DNA of 64,000 nt, from the NCBI GenBank assembly GCA_942486035.1, contig CALNXK010000016.1, positions 3,752,501 to 3,816,500 of the forward strand. The letters run 5' to 3'. This document shows positions 33,239-48,200 of this stretch, in pieces. How positions within the stretch are numbered: position 1 is the stretch's first letter; the number at the start of each line of letters is the position of its first letter. The DNA comes from Porites lobata (Eukaryota > Cnidaria > Anthozoa > Scleractinia > Poritidae). Both the position numbers and the translations under genes were made by a program. The notes below the pieces were generated by a model. That model saw nothing but the letters and a program-made list of their open reading frames with translations, did not search any database and was not told the origin of the DNA.

Positions 33239-36200
33239 ATGGCTTCCATGGCTGAATCTTCGCCGGATCCGGATAAATGTGTTAAGGATACAACCTGTAA
33301 GTTAAACCGATATGACCAAGAGGAAAGTGCAAAGAGAGATGCGTATGGAACCACAAACAGGTAACTTAAGCCACATTTAGAGTGTTGAATTGGCTGCACA
33401 ATTCCTCATTGTGCGCGGCGTAATACATCGACCGGCCCGGTTTTTATGTGCGTGACGATCGATGAATTGCGCCCTTTTTGTTGTAAATGTGTTGAAATCA
33501 GTATGTTAAACAAGCTCCTACAGTATACAGGCCGATTATAAAGTTTTTATACCAGTTGCCCGGTAGATTATATAATGCATGAAAGCCTTAAGTAGTGACA
33601 ACGACTGACAACAGTGACAGGGTTACCCTTTCACGTTTGTAGTGTGTTTGAAGCAAGACAACTCCGAATGAATAAGCATTTTGTGTACTATACGTCATTT
33701 TTTATTTGGCCTAGCAAGGTAAGGACGTTATTTAAGAAAAAAAATCCTTGATTAAATTTTACGCCTTGTAAATATAGATATAAATGTCTACAGTATTGAA
33801 CCGTGTTCAGTGGTTTACGAATACTTTCATTTTCTGTGACTCTTGCTCAATTTTCGGTATTGAACACTTATCACAGAAATATGAGTATAGCGACAGAGAA
33901 TAGAAAACATGTACAATATTTAACTTGTACATGTACTTTTGTTTTTAGTACATTCACTTGTTGAAATTTTGAAAATTTGCATATCTAATCATTTCGGTGG
34001 AGAAAAACCCGCACAAACCAGATAATCTTCTACTGTGGTTATAAGCAATTAACTTTCTCAAAGGATTTTCTTTTATTCATTTTCGTTCCTGTTGCTCATC
34101 CTTTTCCAACCCAACTGGGGGCGAGATTAAAGGTGACCAATAAAATAAGAGGTTTAGAATGGTGCAGGTCAACCAAAGTTATAGTTGTCACTCAAGGCTG
34201 ATGACCAGAGATTTCTCCCAGCTCTGATGAGCATGATCCCCAGTTACTTTCAAGGGGAGAGATGGACATGGGGGTACCAAATACCTAGACTGTGAGCAGT
34301 CTCTTATTTTTCTTTGCAAAGTTACTGCACGCGAAAGCTGAGGACGTGAGCGACAAAGCCGTGAGCCTCGAGAAACGAGGGCATAAGCGCGAGAAGAAAA
34401 AATAAGAGACTGCTGACTCTTTCGTTTTCTCTGGGGACAACCAAGCTGTCAAGGTAATTTAATTAATCAATTAAACCTGAGTAACTTGAAACGATTTATA
34501 AATAGAACAAAAAGAACTGAAAAAATTACACTCTCTTGTATGTTTTGTTTTCCCAATGTACGTTATGTGATAATACTCAGAGAACTGTTTCTTTCAAATT
34601 TCTGATTATTGTCATCCATATGTGTGCATAATTTCTGATAAAACGATGAGTCAAATTCCCCTGAGACCTCTATTGGGAAAACAAACATACAAGCTAAAGA
34701 GTTTTGATTGTATTTTTGTTTCCTGTTTTTTTGGGGTATGGTTTATGATGATGAGCGTTGAAAAACAAAAAATAAAATTTAAACCAAAGAGAAAACAACC
34801 TAGGTTATAAAATTTTAACCTCAATTTAATTTTAACCTGTAACATATATATATCTCAAGCATGTATGCACCAGAAATCAACCTTAGCTGATTGTTAGAAA
34901 ACATTGAATTTATTGGTACACAGATTGAAAAGCCCAGTCATTGGATGCCACAACAATAAATGGTACCATAATACTGTTAAGGATCTTCTTTTAATGAGTA
35001 GGGCAGCCAAAAGGATGAATAAACTACATACCATTGGGCTAGATGATACTGCAATACACATAAAAATTTAAATTACCAAAATACCGTAAAAACTCGTGTA
35101 TAAGCCGCACCTTTTTGCCGAAATTTTGAGTCAAAAATCGCGGGTGCGGCTTATACACGAGACCATTGCTCTCAAAGGGAGTAAACTCGCTTGTAGGGGT
35201 CACAAATTGAACTGAAAACCTTCAGTAAATAAAGATTAAACATATTGAAACCTGTTGTTGATCATTGCTTTCAGTAGAAGTGGTGGCTCCTAAAGGAATG
35301 CTCATGTAAATAGTTTTTGCTTTTCTCGTGAAAATGATACCGAACCGTGTTGTACAAGATTTCGCTTTGAACAAAGATTGATGAGCCGTACTTTCAAACA
35401 TTGTACAATGTAAATAGTTTTTTGCTTAAACAAGGAATTTCGTTTTCTAATATCAAGATATCTGTACCTGTTACTTGTAAATATATTATTCAGTTTTGTA
35501 AAATACAGTCTTCACAAGTCCAGCATTTGTTTACTTGTGTCCTTCTCTGGTGTCCAGACTTCCCTCGTCAAATAAACGCGTGGTTACTAAGCAATCGTTT
35601 AGTAGCATTCTTCAGCGCTTTATTTTCGTTCCATCGTTCCATTTTCATTTCAACTGTGGGCTTTAGCAATGAAGAGAACTGTTGTCTTTTTTACAAAAGC
35701 GCATTTTTGTTTTTTTTTTTTTTTTCAAAATCATGCTTGAAAGTTGGGGGTGCGGCTTATACATGAGTGCGGCTTATACACGAGTTTTTACGGTACTGCT
35801 TGAAAACAAAAAGCACAATACCATAATACTGTAAACCCCAATGTCCCCCTCAGGAAAGAAAAGAAAAAAAAACAAAAACAATTTTTTTAGCTGTTTGATT
35901 CCCTGCTTATAACTTGGTGACAGCCCTGTCCATCTCCTCTTACATCTCTTCTTATCATTTTACTATAATATTTTACGAAATAATGTACTATACAGGAGAA
36001 GGAAAAATTCAGACTGTGCTTGCCAAGGCCTCTATTAAGTAACCACTTGATGGGTGGTTTGATCTGCAATGTTTGCCGTTACATTACATGTATATAATGC
36101 ACCACTAAGAGTGTGCAAAGAACTTTTAGTGTTAGCAGAGTTCTTCTAGGAAGAGATACCTGTGGTTTGATTCTTGTAAGTAACCACACATTTTGGGGTT

Positions 36201-39200
36201 TGTCCTAATGGGAGGTTTGGCCATAGTTATTTCTTGAAAGAGATTGCTGTAGTACAACGTGTTTTGGTGGAAATATAAAGAAAAGAGAAAGGTTTCAAAA
36301 ACTGATGATGATTCAAAACCAGAGGAGGTGGGGGGGGGAAGGTACTCCATTACATAACCCTTTTACTTACGAGGTGATACCAAATGGTATGGTTACTGAA
36401 CCCCTTTGGTCTGAAATTTTATTCATTAATTCCCTCTGATTTGACTCTTGAATGGAATTAGTGTCTAGATTTGGTCATTTTGTTTACCATTCTTCTTTTA
36501 GATAAATACATGTAGAACCATATTTCAGATCTGAAATTTTTATTAAAGGTATTTGAAATAGGATAGGGTTTCTGACATGAATGCCATGCTGTATACATCG
36601 AAACAGAAATTAATTTTCTTAACTGCAGAATTACACTGCATGAAACATTGATTACATTTTGTGTGCATGTACATGCAGCTGGCTACAATGTAGTAGTTTT
36701 AAAATTTTGCATGGTGGCGACAAAGATGAAAAAAGCAATAGGTTTATATTAGCAAAACAAAAACTTTGCTGTGCTTCACCCTTTTTTTACATTTCTTAGC
36801 TGTCGTTACACAACTGCGACATGAGTCATCCTAATTTCATGTGGCTGCTTTTTGGAGTAGGTAGGTTGTAGGTGGGATGTGGTCCTTTAAAATTCAACCC
36901 CCCAAAATTGCGCCAACATTTGACAACTTACATGAAATTGAAAGGAAGTTTAATTTGAAACAGTGCCAATTCACTTGTTAAGTGATGTTTTCAGTTCACA
37001 GTTGTCCTCAAAGGCAGTAAATTATATTAACAGAAACAACACTATAACCATCAATCTGCACTTACCCAGCCCCATCACCAATGCATTGTTGAGTAGAAAA
37101 TGGGAAGGGATTGGTAGACAGAAGTGTAGTCAACTCTTTTAAAATAATAAGTATTAATAATCTATTTAAATCTATAAGTATTAATAAATAACAATTTTCA
37201 GATTGCACATTACTAGGATGAAATGGCCCTTATGCGTGATTATGTCTGACAAGCAAGTTTCACCACCAAGCATCGTTTATAAGCAAAGTTCTTTGCCTCT
37301 GCACTTTTTGTGTGTGGGTATCCTTTTCAACTGTGCTGACTGAGGAATTCATTTATGTAAAACTTCGCAACTTTATATTTTGAAAATGAGACTTGGTGGT
37401 GACTTGAAATTTACTTGTCTTGCGTGAACATGTATAAGGGCTAATTGAAAGAACCTGAGTTCTCTGGGGTACCATCACATGGTCTTAAATAGGAAAACGA
37501 AACATATAAGAAAAAAAGGTCTGTTACCTTTAAAAGAGATGAAAAAAGCACATAATATCAGTTAAACTAATACAAGTCATGTGCATATTGGTAACGTGTA
37601 AAATGTGCTTACATTGCTAGCTAATGAATAAAAGCAATGCGCAAGCAACTCTCTATATTAATTTTAAAAAATGGACACCTTTGGGACTTGCACTATATGT
37701 CTATCTTAGGGATTCATCTCTGTCTTATACAGAGTGAACTAAATGGAGCAAAGAAAGGTATGAACCAGCTCTAAAAGTTTTTTTTTAGTGAGGTGTTCAT
37801 TTTATAGAGGTGCCAGTAAAGAGCGAGTTGACGATAAACTAGAATTAAAATTATCTCATTTTAGGTATGAAATTCCGGAGTCAAGTGAAGGCCCTCTCCT
37901 CGAGTTTGATGACGTTTTGAAGTCTGTTGGTGAATTTGGTTCATGGCAGAAAGCTCTTTTCTTCCTGACTTGCACCTTTGTGATCATACCCAGTGCTTTC
38001 CAGATAACCAGTGTGATCTTTGTATCTGGGACACCCAAGTTTCAATGTACAACACCAGACATCACGTGTGATGTGGACAAATGCTGTAAAAACTGCACAA
38101 AATATGAGTTCATTCAAAACTACACAACTATATCCACCGAGGTAGGAACACCAATGACACTCAATGACTTGCCCATGTAAGGTAATCCAAGACAGTCTTG
38201 GATTCTGGAAGTGAGGTACTGGATTCTGGACTCCTTGACTGTGGAATCTGGAACAGTGGATCCCAATAAAGTATTGTTAGTGGGATTTTCCAGATTTCTT
38301 GAGCTGAATTCTGGATGCCAAAGCCTAGGATTTCGGTTTCCACAACGAATAATTTCCTTGATTCCAGAATCTGGATTACTTTGCAGCTGTGCAGCTGTAC
38401 ATTTTGACAATCAAGTCTTTCTATTCTGGACGCCACATAGTAATTCGATTGTAGCGCAATCAGAATGAATGATAAAATAATGATAATTTTTTTCTCTCTC
38501 TAGTACAATCTCATCTGTGATAGAGCTTACATCGCCGCTAATGTGGATGCAGGTTTTATGGCTGGAATGTTGGTTGGTTCCTTCCTGTTTGGATTTGTCT
38601 CGGATGCCTTTGGTCGGCGGTTTTGTATGTTGATTTGTTCAGTTCTCATGGTAGGTCTTACTTTAAAGTTATTCTACATCTAGAAATGATGGTTTATGGT
38701 CATCTCGCCACCAACGAAATCGCTACCAAGTTAGTAGCCTCCCACGCAGATGTTCTTGGGGGTTCGTCACTCGTTTGTCACGCGTTCGTGGGGCAGGAAC
38801 GCGTGACAAACTCCTAAGAACGTTTGCTTGGGAGGCTATTAAGTTAGTTGACTCGCCACCAACGAAAAGTTCTGAAATAATTGACACAGTTTGATACCTA
38901 GGGTTACTTACCTAAGATTTTTCAAGTTTTTCGTCAAGGTTGTTCGAATTTAAAGTCGATCGTAATTGACGATCCTTGCGTCGAACGCTTTATTATCCGT
39001 TCATGAAGGTTCAAAACAATTCTAAGCCAAGTTCTATCCTTGTGGCGATTTCGTTGGTGGCGAGGTGACCAGATACAACATGATTAGTTATTTTCTAGTG
39101 CAGTGAAACCTACGTAAAGGGGAATGGTATCAGGGGCACCCAACGACAATTTTCGGGAAAATATCTGTTCGGAAGACGATTTGAGATCTAGAATTTTCGG

Positions 39201-42200
39201 AACGTTTGTTGTAAAATTTCTTGCTTGCCTGCCTCTCCTAGGATTTTCGAACATCTAAAAAATGGTAAAATTGCCCATTTTCAGCGGATTTTTACCCTAA
39301 AAAGGTCACCTAGAATTTTCGGGAGCCTTTTTTCTGGCTGAAACGGGTAAGTTTTGATCCCTATAATTTTCGGATCACTAGTCTTTCAGCTAGGAAATCC
39401 GAACAGATGAAAAATTTATAGGGGATAAAAATATGCCCATATCCACCGTTTAAATACCAAAACACGTTTAACAATGCTATGTTTAAGTGGTTTTGAACTA
39501 TATTCTCGTTGGGTGCCCCTGTGGTATCATACGAACACGAGTGTCAGCAAATTCCGCGCTTTCCTTTTAATTGTGAGCTTAAGAGGATACACCGTTTCTC
39601 TCTGCGGGTACGGGTAGACAAACTTGTTTGCCACGTAGTTATACAAAAGGTGATCATGATTTGCCAGAAGTGATAATGTGTGTGCGGGGGAGGACCGTAA
39701 CGATACTCACGCTGACGTCACCTACTGATGTAAGTGTGCTTGCCAGAAGCGCATTAGCCTCCCTGCAGACGTCCTTTGGGTTTGTTCGTCATGCCAGTGC
39801 GTGACGAACGAACCCCAAGGGATATCTGCAGGGAGGCTAGAAAGGCATTGGTTTTTGTAACAAAAGATTCTTTCGTTTCTCTCGATACAAACTTTAATAA
39901 CAAGATCAATGTTTTTAAACAGTGATGACTTCTATACCCAAATAAGCACGACGTACACAGTCAAGCCTGAAAAACACCAAAAATTTGATTGGTTGACCAT
40001 ATTTTTCCAATGAAAGTCGTGTACCACTACCCACCCGTACTTCCTTTCAAATAATTTCACGATCCTCGGAATTTTCGTGGAAACAGTTCTCGTCGAAATG
40101 CCTTACACGGGTGTCCTCTCTGTATCCTTAGAAAAAGAGAGAGTGTACAAAGTTGAACTGTAGATCTGCAAATCAGCAAATTGCTTAGAAGCGTGCTCTA
40201 TATCTAGCCCTTTGCGATTTTCCCAATCACTATGTACTCTTCATTTTCATCCCGTCCGCCCTAAAGCAGCTCTGTCCTTCTTTCTATTTGGTTATGTATT
40301 TTTCAGACAGCATTCGGCCTTGGTTCCGTTTACACCCAGTCGTTGGTCCTCTTCGCTTTTCTCCGTTTTGCAACAGCACTCTCTATGATGGGATTTTACG
40401 TTGTTCAGTATGTCTACATTCTGGAAATCGTAGGCCGTGATTACCGCACTATGGTTGGTTTTTGCGCATTTATATTCTGGCTTCCTGGAGAAGATGGAGT
40501 AGTATTGATTGCTTACTACATCCGGGAATGGCGAAGACTTCTGCTTGTGTTAAGCTGCCCTCCCGCACTGTTCATTTTCTTGTACCTGTAAGTTTGTCAG
40601 TCTGAAATGCCGACTGTCGTCTTCCTCTCAACATTGTTAGTTCATGAGAAGACCTAATCTCGTTCTCATATACAACTCTGTCTTTCGCTGATATCTGGGT
40701 ACGACATTAGTTGACACCACGACATTTTGAGCCCGTCCTTTCCAACATCTAGCGACGTTTTTGACAAAAACGTCATGTCAACAGCAAGTGTGCTTTTTTC
40801 TCTTTCAATTTGCCTTTTTGACGTTATCAAATTTGTATTGCTAAGTGTTTTTACTCTTATAGAGACGATTTGCCTAAAAATTTGCTCAAAATCACGGCAC
40901 AAGAGCAAAAAGTCTACTTCCGGTTGACGTAAGTCCCGGAAAACGTCGCTGCTTAAACCTTAAACTCCCTTTGTGAGATGGGAAACCTTATGATGTACAA
41001 TACAACGTTAGGAAAATAGATGTACAAGCTTGTACAAAACGGGTTACAGCAACCGCCTTGGTAAACATTTGATTTTAAAATTTCAGACTTCAGTTGAAAA
41101 CATCTATCAAATCACGCACAGTAGATGAACAGCCGGGACATCAATAAATCTGGTACACCTTGAGTACCAGAATAATGTAGCCCCAGTTGTTCAAACGCTT
41201 CCTCGGAGACCCAGGGGCGGATAGTGGGGGCGAGAGAAAGTCTAAACGGGCTGGAAAATATGGCACGAAGAAAAGTAAAGAAAAGCGAGAAGAGCCCCTG
41301 GGGACAATGTCTTACCAGACCAGTTACAAACGGTCGCCGCCGTTCTGCCTTCTGATCGGGCAGAAAAACACAAAAGTTTTCTGGCACTAATCAGAAGCCA
41401 GAACGACCCCGAGAGTTTGGAACTGGTCTGGTAAGACATTGTCCCCAGGGGCTCTTCTCATCGTTCTTCACTTTTCTTCGTGCCATATTTTTCCACCCGT
41501 TTAGACTTTCTCTCGCCCCACTATCTGCCCCTGGGTCTCCGAGGATGGTTCAAACGGTGCAAATGGAGGGAAAGGGTTGCTAGGAACGGTCACCATGACT
41601 ACGGGATGGGTTCAGGTGCAGGTGCATGCAGTGGAGAACTCAGTCGACCTTTCCACGGTTTTTTTTTTTCCACTTTTGTCATGAACAAGTTGGGAAAAAT
41701 CTGTCAACTTCGCTGGAAAGGGCGCATTTGAAATTAGAAAACGTGCCAATTTTAAAAGTGATATGTTGAAAACTAACGAAGTTATAACTCCACAAAGTTG
41801 CGAAATTTATAGACGTTTGTATGGTGGGGGGTTAGTTTGTGCCCCCCAGCATACAAACGTCTGTAAAATTTCGCGTTTCGAAGGAGCTAGATTTTTGCTC
41901 ACTTTGATGAATCACTGTCAAACTTAATAATTTTACTAATTCTTAGGGCTCTTTCCAGTGGTGTCAACAGATTTTCCCTAACTAGTCCATGTCACGGATT
42001 GAAAAAACCGTGGAAAGGTCTTTTGGTTTTCAGAATACCTATACGCTTGAAAGTAATTTATCTGGCCTCAGTTCAAACATTGGATAGCACTATCCACTGG
42101 AGAAATCACTCTTCAGCGGATAAGTATTGGAGAAACCAATTAGACTATCCACTAGATAGTATCCGCCGGATAGCGCTATCCAGCCTTTGAACAACTGAGG

Positions 42201-45200
42201 CCTGGTGGATAGCGGTATTCAATGTTTGTGAAACACCAGGACCTGTTGTAACTTCTAATGAGCGCGCTTTCCCATGTTCTCAGCCTCGTTCAAGTTCCAT
42301 TTTCTGATCGAAGCCTTGAGTCGTCATCGTTAAATGTGTTCAAGACTTCAAGTTAACATGTTATTGCTTCTGTTCTTTTAGCATTGTTCCAGAGTCCCCG
42401 CGTTGGCTCGTTTTACAAGGTCACGTCAAGGCGGCTTGTAAAGTTTTAATGAAATTTTCAAGTAATAAGAGATCAACACCAACAGATCCTGATCTGTTGA
42501 GAAGTCAGCTAAAGAGTTTACATCGCTCTGAAACAAGTCCACATGCACCGTCAAGAAATGTCAATCACTCACCTTTGGATCTCTTAAGAACACCACGCAT
42601 GCGTAAAAGGACGCTCATCTTTTGGTTCAACTGGTAAGTAATCAGCAAAAAGTAGAGAATCTGGAATAAGCCAATCAGGGCTGCGCGTTAAACTAGGTCG
42701 TTGTTGTGTCGAACTGCACTGTAAGACTGATTTGGGGAAGCTATTGCTGCTCATCACTGACTTCTATAAGGTCTCGCGTTAGAATAGGTGGGTGTTGTAT
42801 CAAACTACAATGTGAGACTGAATTTGGGGAAGTTATTGCTGCTCATTACTGACTTCTAGAAGGTCTCGCGTTAGACTGGATCGGCGTTGTGTCAAACTAC
42901 AATTTAAGATTGATTTGGGGAAGTTATTGCTGCTCATTACTGACTTCTATAAGGTCGTGCGTTAGTGTGGGTCGGTTTTGTATCAAACTACAATATAAGA
43001 CTAATTTGGGGAAGCCCTTGCTGCTCATTACTGCGTTCTATAAGGTCGCTCGTTAGACTGGATCGGTGGTGTGTCAAACTACAACATAGGACTGAACTGG
43101 GGAAGCTATTGCTGCTCATTAGTGACTTCTATAAGGTCGCGTGTTAGAATGGGTGGGTGTTGTATCAAACTACAATTTAAGACTAATTTGGGGAAGCTAT
43201 TGCTCCTCATTTCTGCCTTCTGTAAGGTCTCGCGTTAGACTGGGTCGGTGGTGTGTAAAACTACAATATAGAACTGAATTGGGCAAGCTATTGCTGTTCA
43301 TCACTGACTTCTATAAGGTTGCGCGTTAGACTGGGTCGGTGTGTTATCAAACTGCAACAAGGGACTGATTTGGGGAAGCTATTGCTGCTCATCACTGACT
43401 TCTATAAGGTCGCGCGTTGGACTGGGTCGGTGGTGTGTAAAACTACAATGTTAGGCTGATTTGGGGAAGCTATTGTTGCTCATTACTAACTTCTATAAGG
43501 TGGCGCGTAAGATTGGGTCGGTTTTGCATCAAACTACAATGTAATACTTATTTAGGGAAGCTATTGCTGCTCATCACTGACTTCTCTAAGGTCGCACGTT
43601 AGACTGGATTAGTGTTGTAGCAATAAACACTTTAAGACTGATTTGTGTAAGCTATTGCTGGTCATTACTGACTACTATATGGTCGTCGCGTTAGACTGCA
43701 TCAGTTTTCTATCAAACTACATTGTCAGACTGATTTTGCGAAGCTGTGGCTACTATAAGGTCGCCGCGCCGTTAGACTGGATCAGTGTTGTCGCAAACTA
43801 CATTGTAAGACTTATTTGGGGAAGCTATTCTTGCTCATTACTGACTTCTATAACGTCGCGCGTTATAGTGGGTCGGTGTTGTGTCCAACTTACTTTAAGA
43901 CTGGTTTGGAACGCTGTTACTTTTTTTTCTCTCCTTTTCTGCCATATCTTTGGAAGAGTTTGCTCGCAGGCTTAAATGGAACTAGGTTTCATCATGTTTG
44001 TTTTTTCTTTCTCTCTTTTTTTCGCATATAGGTTAGTTACAGCGGTAGTTGTTTTTGGTTTCATGTTCTACATCACAGATTTAGCAGGAAATTTTTATCT
44101 CAACATGGCCGCCATGTATATTGGTGATGTGCCAGGTGTCCTGATAATGTGGATAACTGTACAAAAGTAAGTTGTGAAAAAATACATTTACTATGGTTTT
44201 TTTTTGTAAAATTACATAGTGCCCAACGCGTATGGAGCCCTGTTGCTAAGGAATATAGACCCTAACCCTCTAACTCCCAAGGCGGATCAACACCAATTTT
44301 CTCCTAACAAAATCCGGACATCATCAAGGGTAAGGGACTTGAGAATTGATAAAATCATCACCAAAGGGAAAATGCTTTGATCTTTTGTCATGTTTCTCAA
44401 CTAAATCTTCAGTAAATTGTACAAATTGTATAAAAGTACTCGGATTTTTTCTTCCGAACAGCCTGTGCCACTTATTGAAAAAGAGTCTTATTCAATAGTA
44501 GAGTAATTTTAAATACAATAAACCATTTGCTTTTAGAGTTTATAACATTGCTTGTGGATCGTGATACTACTCCCTTCTTTTCCTGTGCTCTTGATTCGTT
44601 TATGTGGAGAAGAAAGATGCTGGGCGTTATGATCTTGGAATATCTTAGTCACGCCGTAACTTTTTGTGAATATTCTTGTTTTAACCTTGTTTTTCAGGTT
44701 TGGTCGTCGCATCCCTAACTTTGTTTGTATGATTGTCGGTGGCGTGTTTTGTCTAATTGTTTTCGCTGTTCCAGCCAGTAAGTGTTGGTACAACTATCGG
44801 GGAGGGGGGGGGAGGGAGGGAAAGTTTTCCAAAGGTTCCCTCCCCCCCCCGCTTAACGGGCTGGGCGAAGAGAGGACTGACACCTCATACTATTTGAACA
44901 GGGCTGTCCTACATATCTCTACATGTGGGTTGAGTTTGTTGTTGGTTTTCTCCCTTGCTCCAAGAGGTTTTTCTGTGGGTACTCCGGTTTTCCCTCTTCC
45001 GTAAAAACCAACATTTTCAGTTCCAATTCGACCAGGAATCAGGTAGACGAAGAACCACTCTGTGTGGTTGTGCTACCTCTAAATCGTTATTTATTTATTT
45101 ATTTGTTACAAATAAACAAAAACTGGGTTCTGCCTTTCCCTGATTGATTAGGCACTGATATTACAAGGAGAAAGTAGGTAATAATCACTTAAATAGCTCA

Positions 45201-48200
45201 AGAGAATGTGTTCCCGGAATGTTCCACAGTATTCAAAACTACGCCATTGTCATATTAAAGCCTATAGTTGAAGGGTAAGCGATTAGTTATGGGTATGAAC
45301 GAGTTTCTGTGTAAGAAAGTAAGGGAAGAGGTGGGAGAATTAGATAGATGGTTAATGTCCCCGCAGGAATAATAAAACAAGAAAGCTCAATTCCTTTAAG
45401 CTACTTTTCTTGGAAAACGAAACAGCCGGTAAGCCAGGCTTTTCACAAGCATGGCATAATAGTGGCCAAAGCGAAAGCGACCATATTGAAATCCAGCATG
45501 AAAAATAGTTTTTCAACTCAAAACTTACTCTGCGAGCAGAGGTTTCTCTCTCGCATGGCTTTTAACTTGTACGAATGGAGTCGTTCGCGTCGCTTGTCAG
45601 TCTCGTAGTTGGTTTGTTTTATACGACCCAGGAGAAACTGATATTTTCTCTTAAGGATGTTTCTCCTGTGGCTTATAAACAAACCAACTACACGACTGAC
45701 ACGCGACGCGAACGACATCGTATACCCTTAAAGACATGAAAGAAACAAACCTCTACTTGCAGGGTACTCAAAACTATTCAAGCTCGCAACTTTCTTTTAA
45801 TTCTCTTGGAAAAACAGCAAAGTAACGCCTTCATTATTTGACCTTTTCAGATCAGAAGCGAGTTAGTACAGTGTTGGCACTCTTTGGAAGGTTCTTTGTA
45901 AACTGTTCCTTTAATCTATTGTTCCTCTACTCCAGTGAATTGTATCCTACGTCAATCAGGTGAGGTTATTTTTCCCCTCCTCTTTTTCAATTATTTTCAT
46001 TTCTTCACTTTCCTGTTTTCGTTTTTAGTCCTTCTGTTGTATTACTGAGTATATGCTCTCAAGTAGTTAGTATAATCACATTGATGATTATCGAAAATAG
46101 AGCGCTATGATTGGCTAGGAGCTTCGCTTTATCCCGCTATGATCACCGCGCGGTGATTATAACATTGAAGGCTAGCAGTTTTCAAAATGGCAGCCAGATT
46201 TGTTGATGTTTCGGAGTCGGAAATTGATCAATAATTTTATTTTCTCGAATAATCATCAATGTAATTAAACTAAAACAATAGTCGCATTAGGCGACGTGAA
46301 TATTGGCGAATAGTCACCTCGACTTCTTCGCGGTGAGTGGCTCCGGACCGTTCTCGAAATACCTAGGGTGAAATAAACGGTGCTCACGGTTTGATAAAGC
46401 TCCCGCCGGGTGTGTGTGTGTGTGTGGCGCGGTGGGGTGGGGTGGGGGGGGGGGGGGTATTCCCTAAAATAGACTGATTCAGCAACAGAGAACGGAACGT
46501 CAGTTGACGACGGCGCGCGCAAATCAAAAAACTGGCTTGACGAATGGCAGAGCGGCAAATTGGGCACCGGAAGTCGAGTTTAGTCCTTTCCGCGCTCCTT
46601 CCCGTCGTAAAATGACTTTCCCGTTCTGTTGCTAAATCAGCCTAATGGCCTGTACAGGAAGGGTCCGCCACAAAGGGAAGCCTTTTTCAGGGTTCAGGTA
46701 TCTGAAAGGGGTAGGGATTACACTCTGTCATTGCGGTCCTAGAGAGGGCCTAAACGGACTAACAGAGGAATCTGATGGCTTTGAAAATGGCAAGAAAACT
46801 TCCTAGGTTAGTGATTTGTTCACATTTAAAAGACGGTGAAGTTGTAGCAGCTTAAAGGGGTGCATCGTTCTACTTAGTGTGGCAAAAGGGTACCATTTTT
46901 CAATAGAAGGTATACGAAAGGGGTACCTTTTCTGTGAAAATGGTATGTAAAGGGATAAGGAGTTGGACAGCGGGGCGGAGCCTCCCAAGGTAAAATCTTG
47001 TTGAGTACTCCTGGGAACTCCCGAGACTATCAGGAATTGGTTGAGGGAAAAACCTCTGGTACCCAGGGTAGATAGATACGTACTAACACTGTTGTTTTGG
47101 ATCATTATGAAGTTTCTGGGAAACTGCCCACCTACCCCTCCCCTAAGCCAACATTTTGCCCTAAGTGAGAAGGAAGTGTAAATGTTAGCTTAGGGGAGGG
47201 TTAGGTAGTCAGTTTCCCCAGAATCGTAAAATGATCCTTTTTTTTGTCGTTGGTGCTTTTTAGAAATCTCGCCTTGGGCAGTTGTTCAACACTCGCTCGA
47301 GTGGGCTCCATTGCTGCACCCTATGTCGTTATGCTGGTAATTAATCCTCGTTCATTCATTTGCTCACGCGTTTAGTAATTCACTCATCACTTCATTCTAT
47401 AGTTTATCTGCTTTATTCATTCGCTTAGTCTTTCACTCCCCATCGCGGCCCTTACTGGCTAATTCGTTCGTTCGTTAGCGACGCAAGGCGCCTTACGAGC
47501 GCTGAAGGCGCGATCTACCTAGTGGGATCGGGGGCATGTTCCCCCGGAATTTTTGAAAAAGAACACTCAGAAACACTGTTTTCAGCGTTACTGGAACCCG
47601 AGAATTAGTTTCCCAGGCAAGGTTGGAGTTCACTCAAACTCTGAGAAATGATGAGTTAAACAATTATTATAAAGCAAATCAGCATTTAAATTTAACATTT
47701 ATTGTACCGCAACTTGAAAAAATCTGTAATTCCTTGTAAATAATGACCGCATTAGTAAAGGGCCGCTTTGTTTGTCTTTTTTTTCGGTATGCAGAAAATT
47801 ACCCTTTCTACTGCTCACCGTCAGTAGAATAAAACACTCATGTCATCATGCCCGTGGATTTAACCTTTCCTTGCTAATTTTTAGATTTTCATTTTTCATT
47901 CAAGTCATTCGTTCGTTTGTTTGTTCGTTTGTTTATTCAAATAAATATTTAGTGAGGTAGGCATTCGTTCTTTCCCTCCTTTAAATTCCTTCCTTCTTCA
48001 TAGTCCTTTACACTTTCATTACTTCATTCACCTATTTGCGCTGTCAATCATTCTTACCCCTCTTCTCCAATTAATTGTTTTTAATTTTTGTTTTCTGTTA
48101 GTCTCAATTACCTGGTCTCCCTGTGACCTTTCCGATGCTTATCTATGGTGTACTGGCTATAACCGCTGGCTTCTTGACATTGTGGTTACCAGAAAGCCTG

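Noticed and set aside
37744..37758. ATGGAGCAAAGAAAG followed by a gtatga donor as the SLC22 first exon
   Set aside because: Its phase (0) does not fit exon 2 and would give an immediate stop; the exon at 33239-33360 fits the phase and has an in-frame upstream stop.
37788..37864. 5' extension of SLC22 exon 2
   Set aside because: Open but without an ATG; the acceptor at 37863-37864 joins exon 1 in frame, so this stretch is intron.
42965..43329. Several 60-codon frames in SLC22 intron 5
   Set aside because: They are translations of the 90-bp minisatellite and repeat each other.
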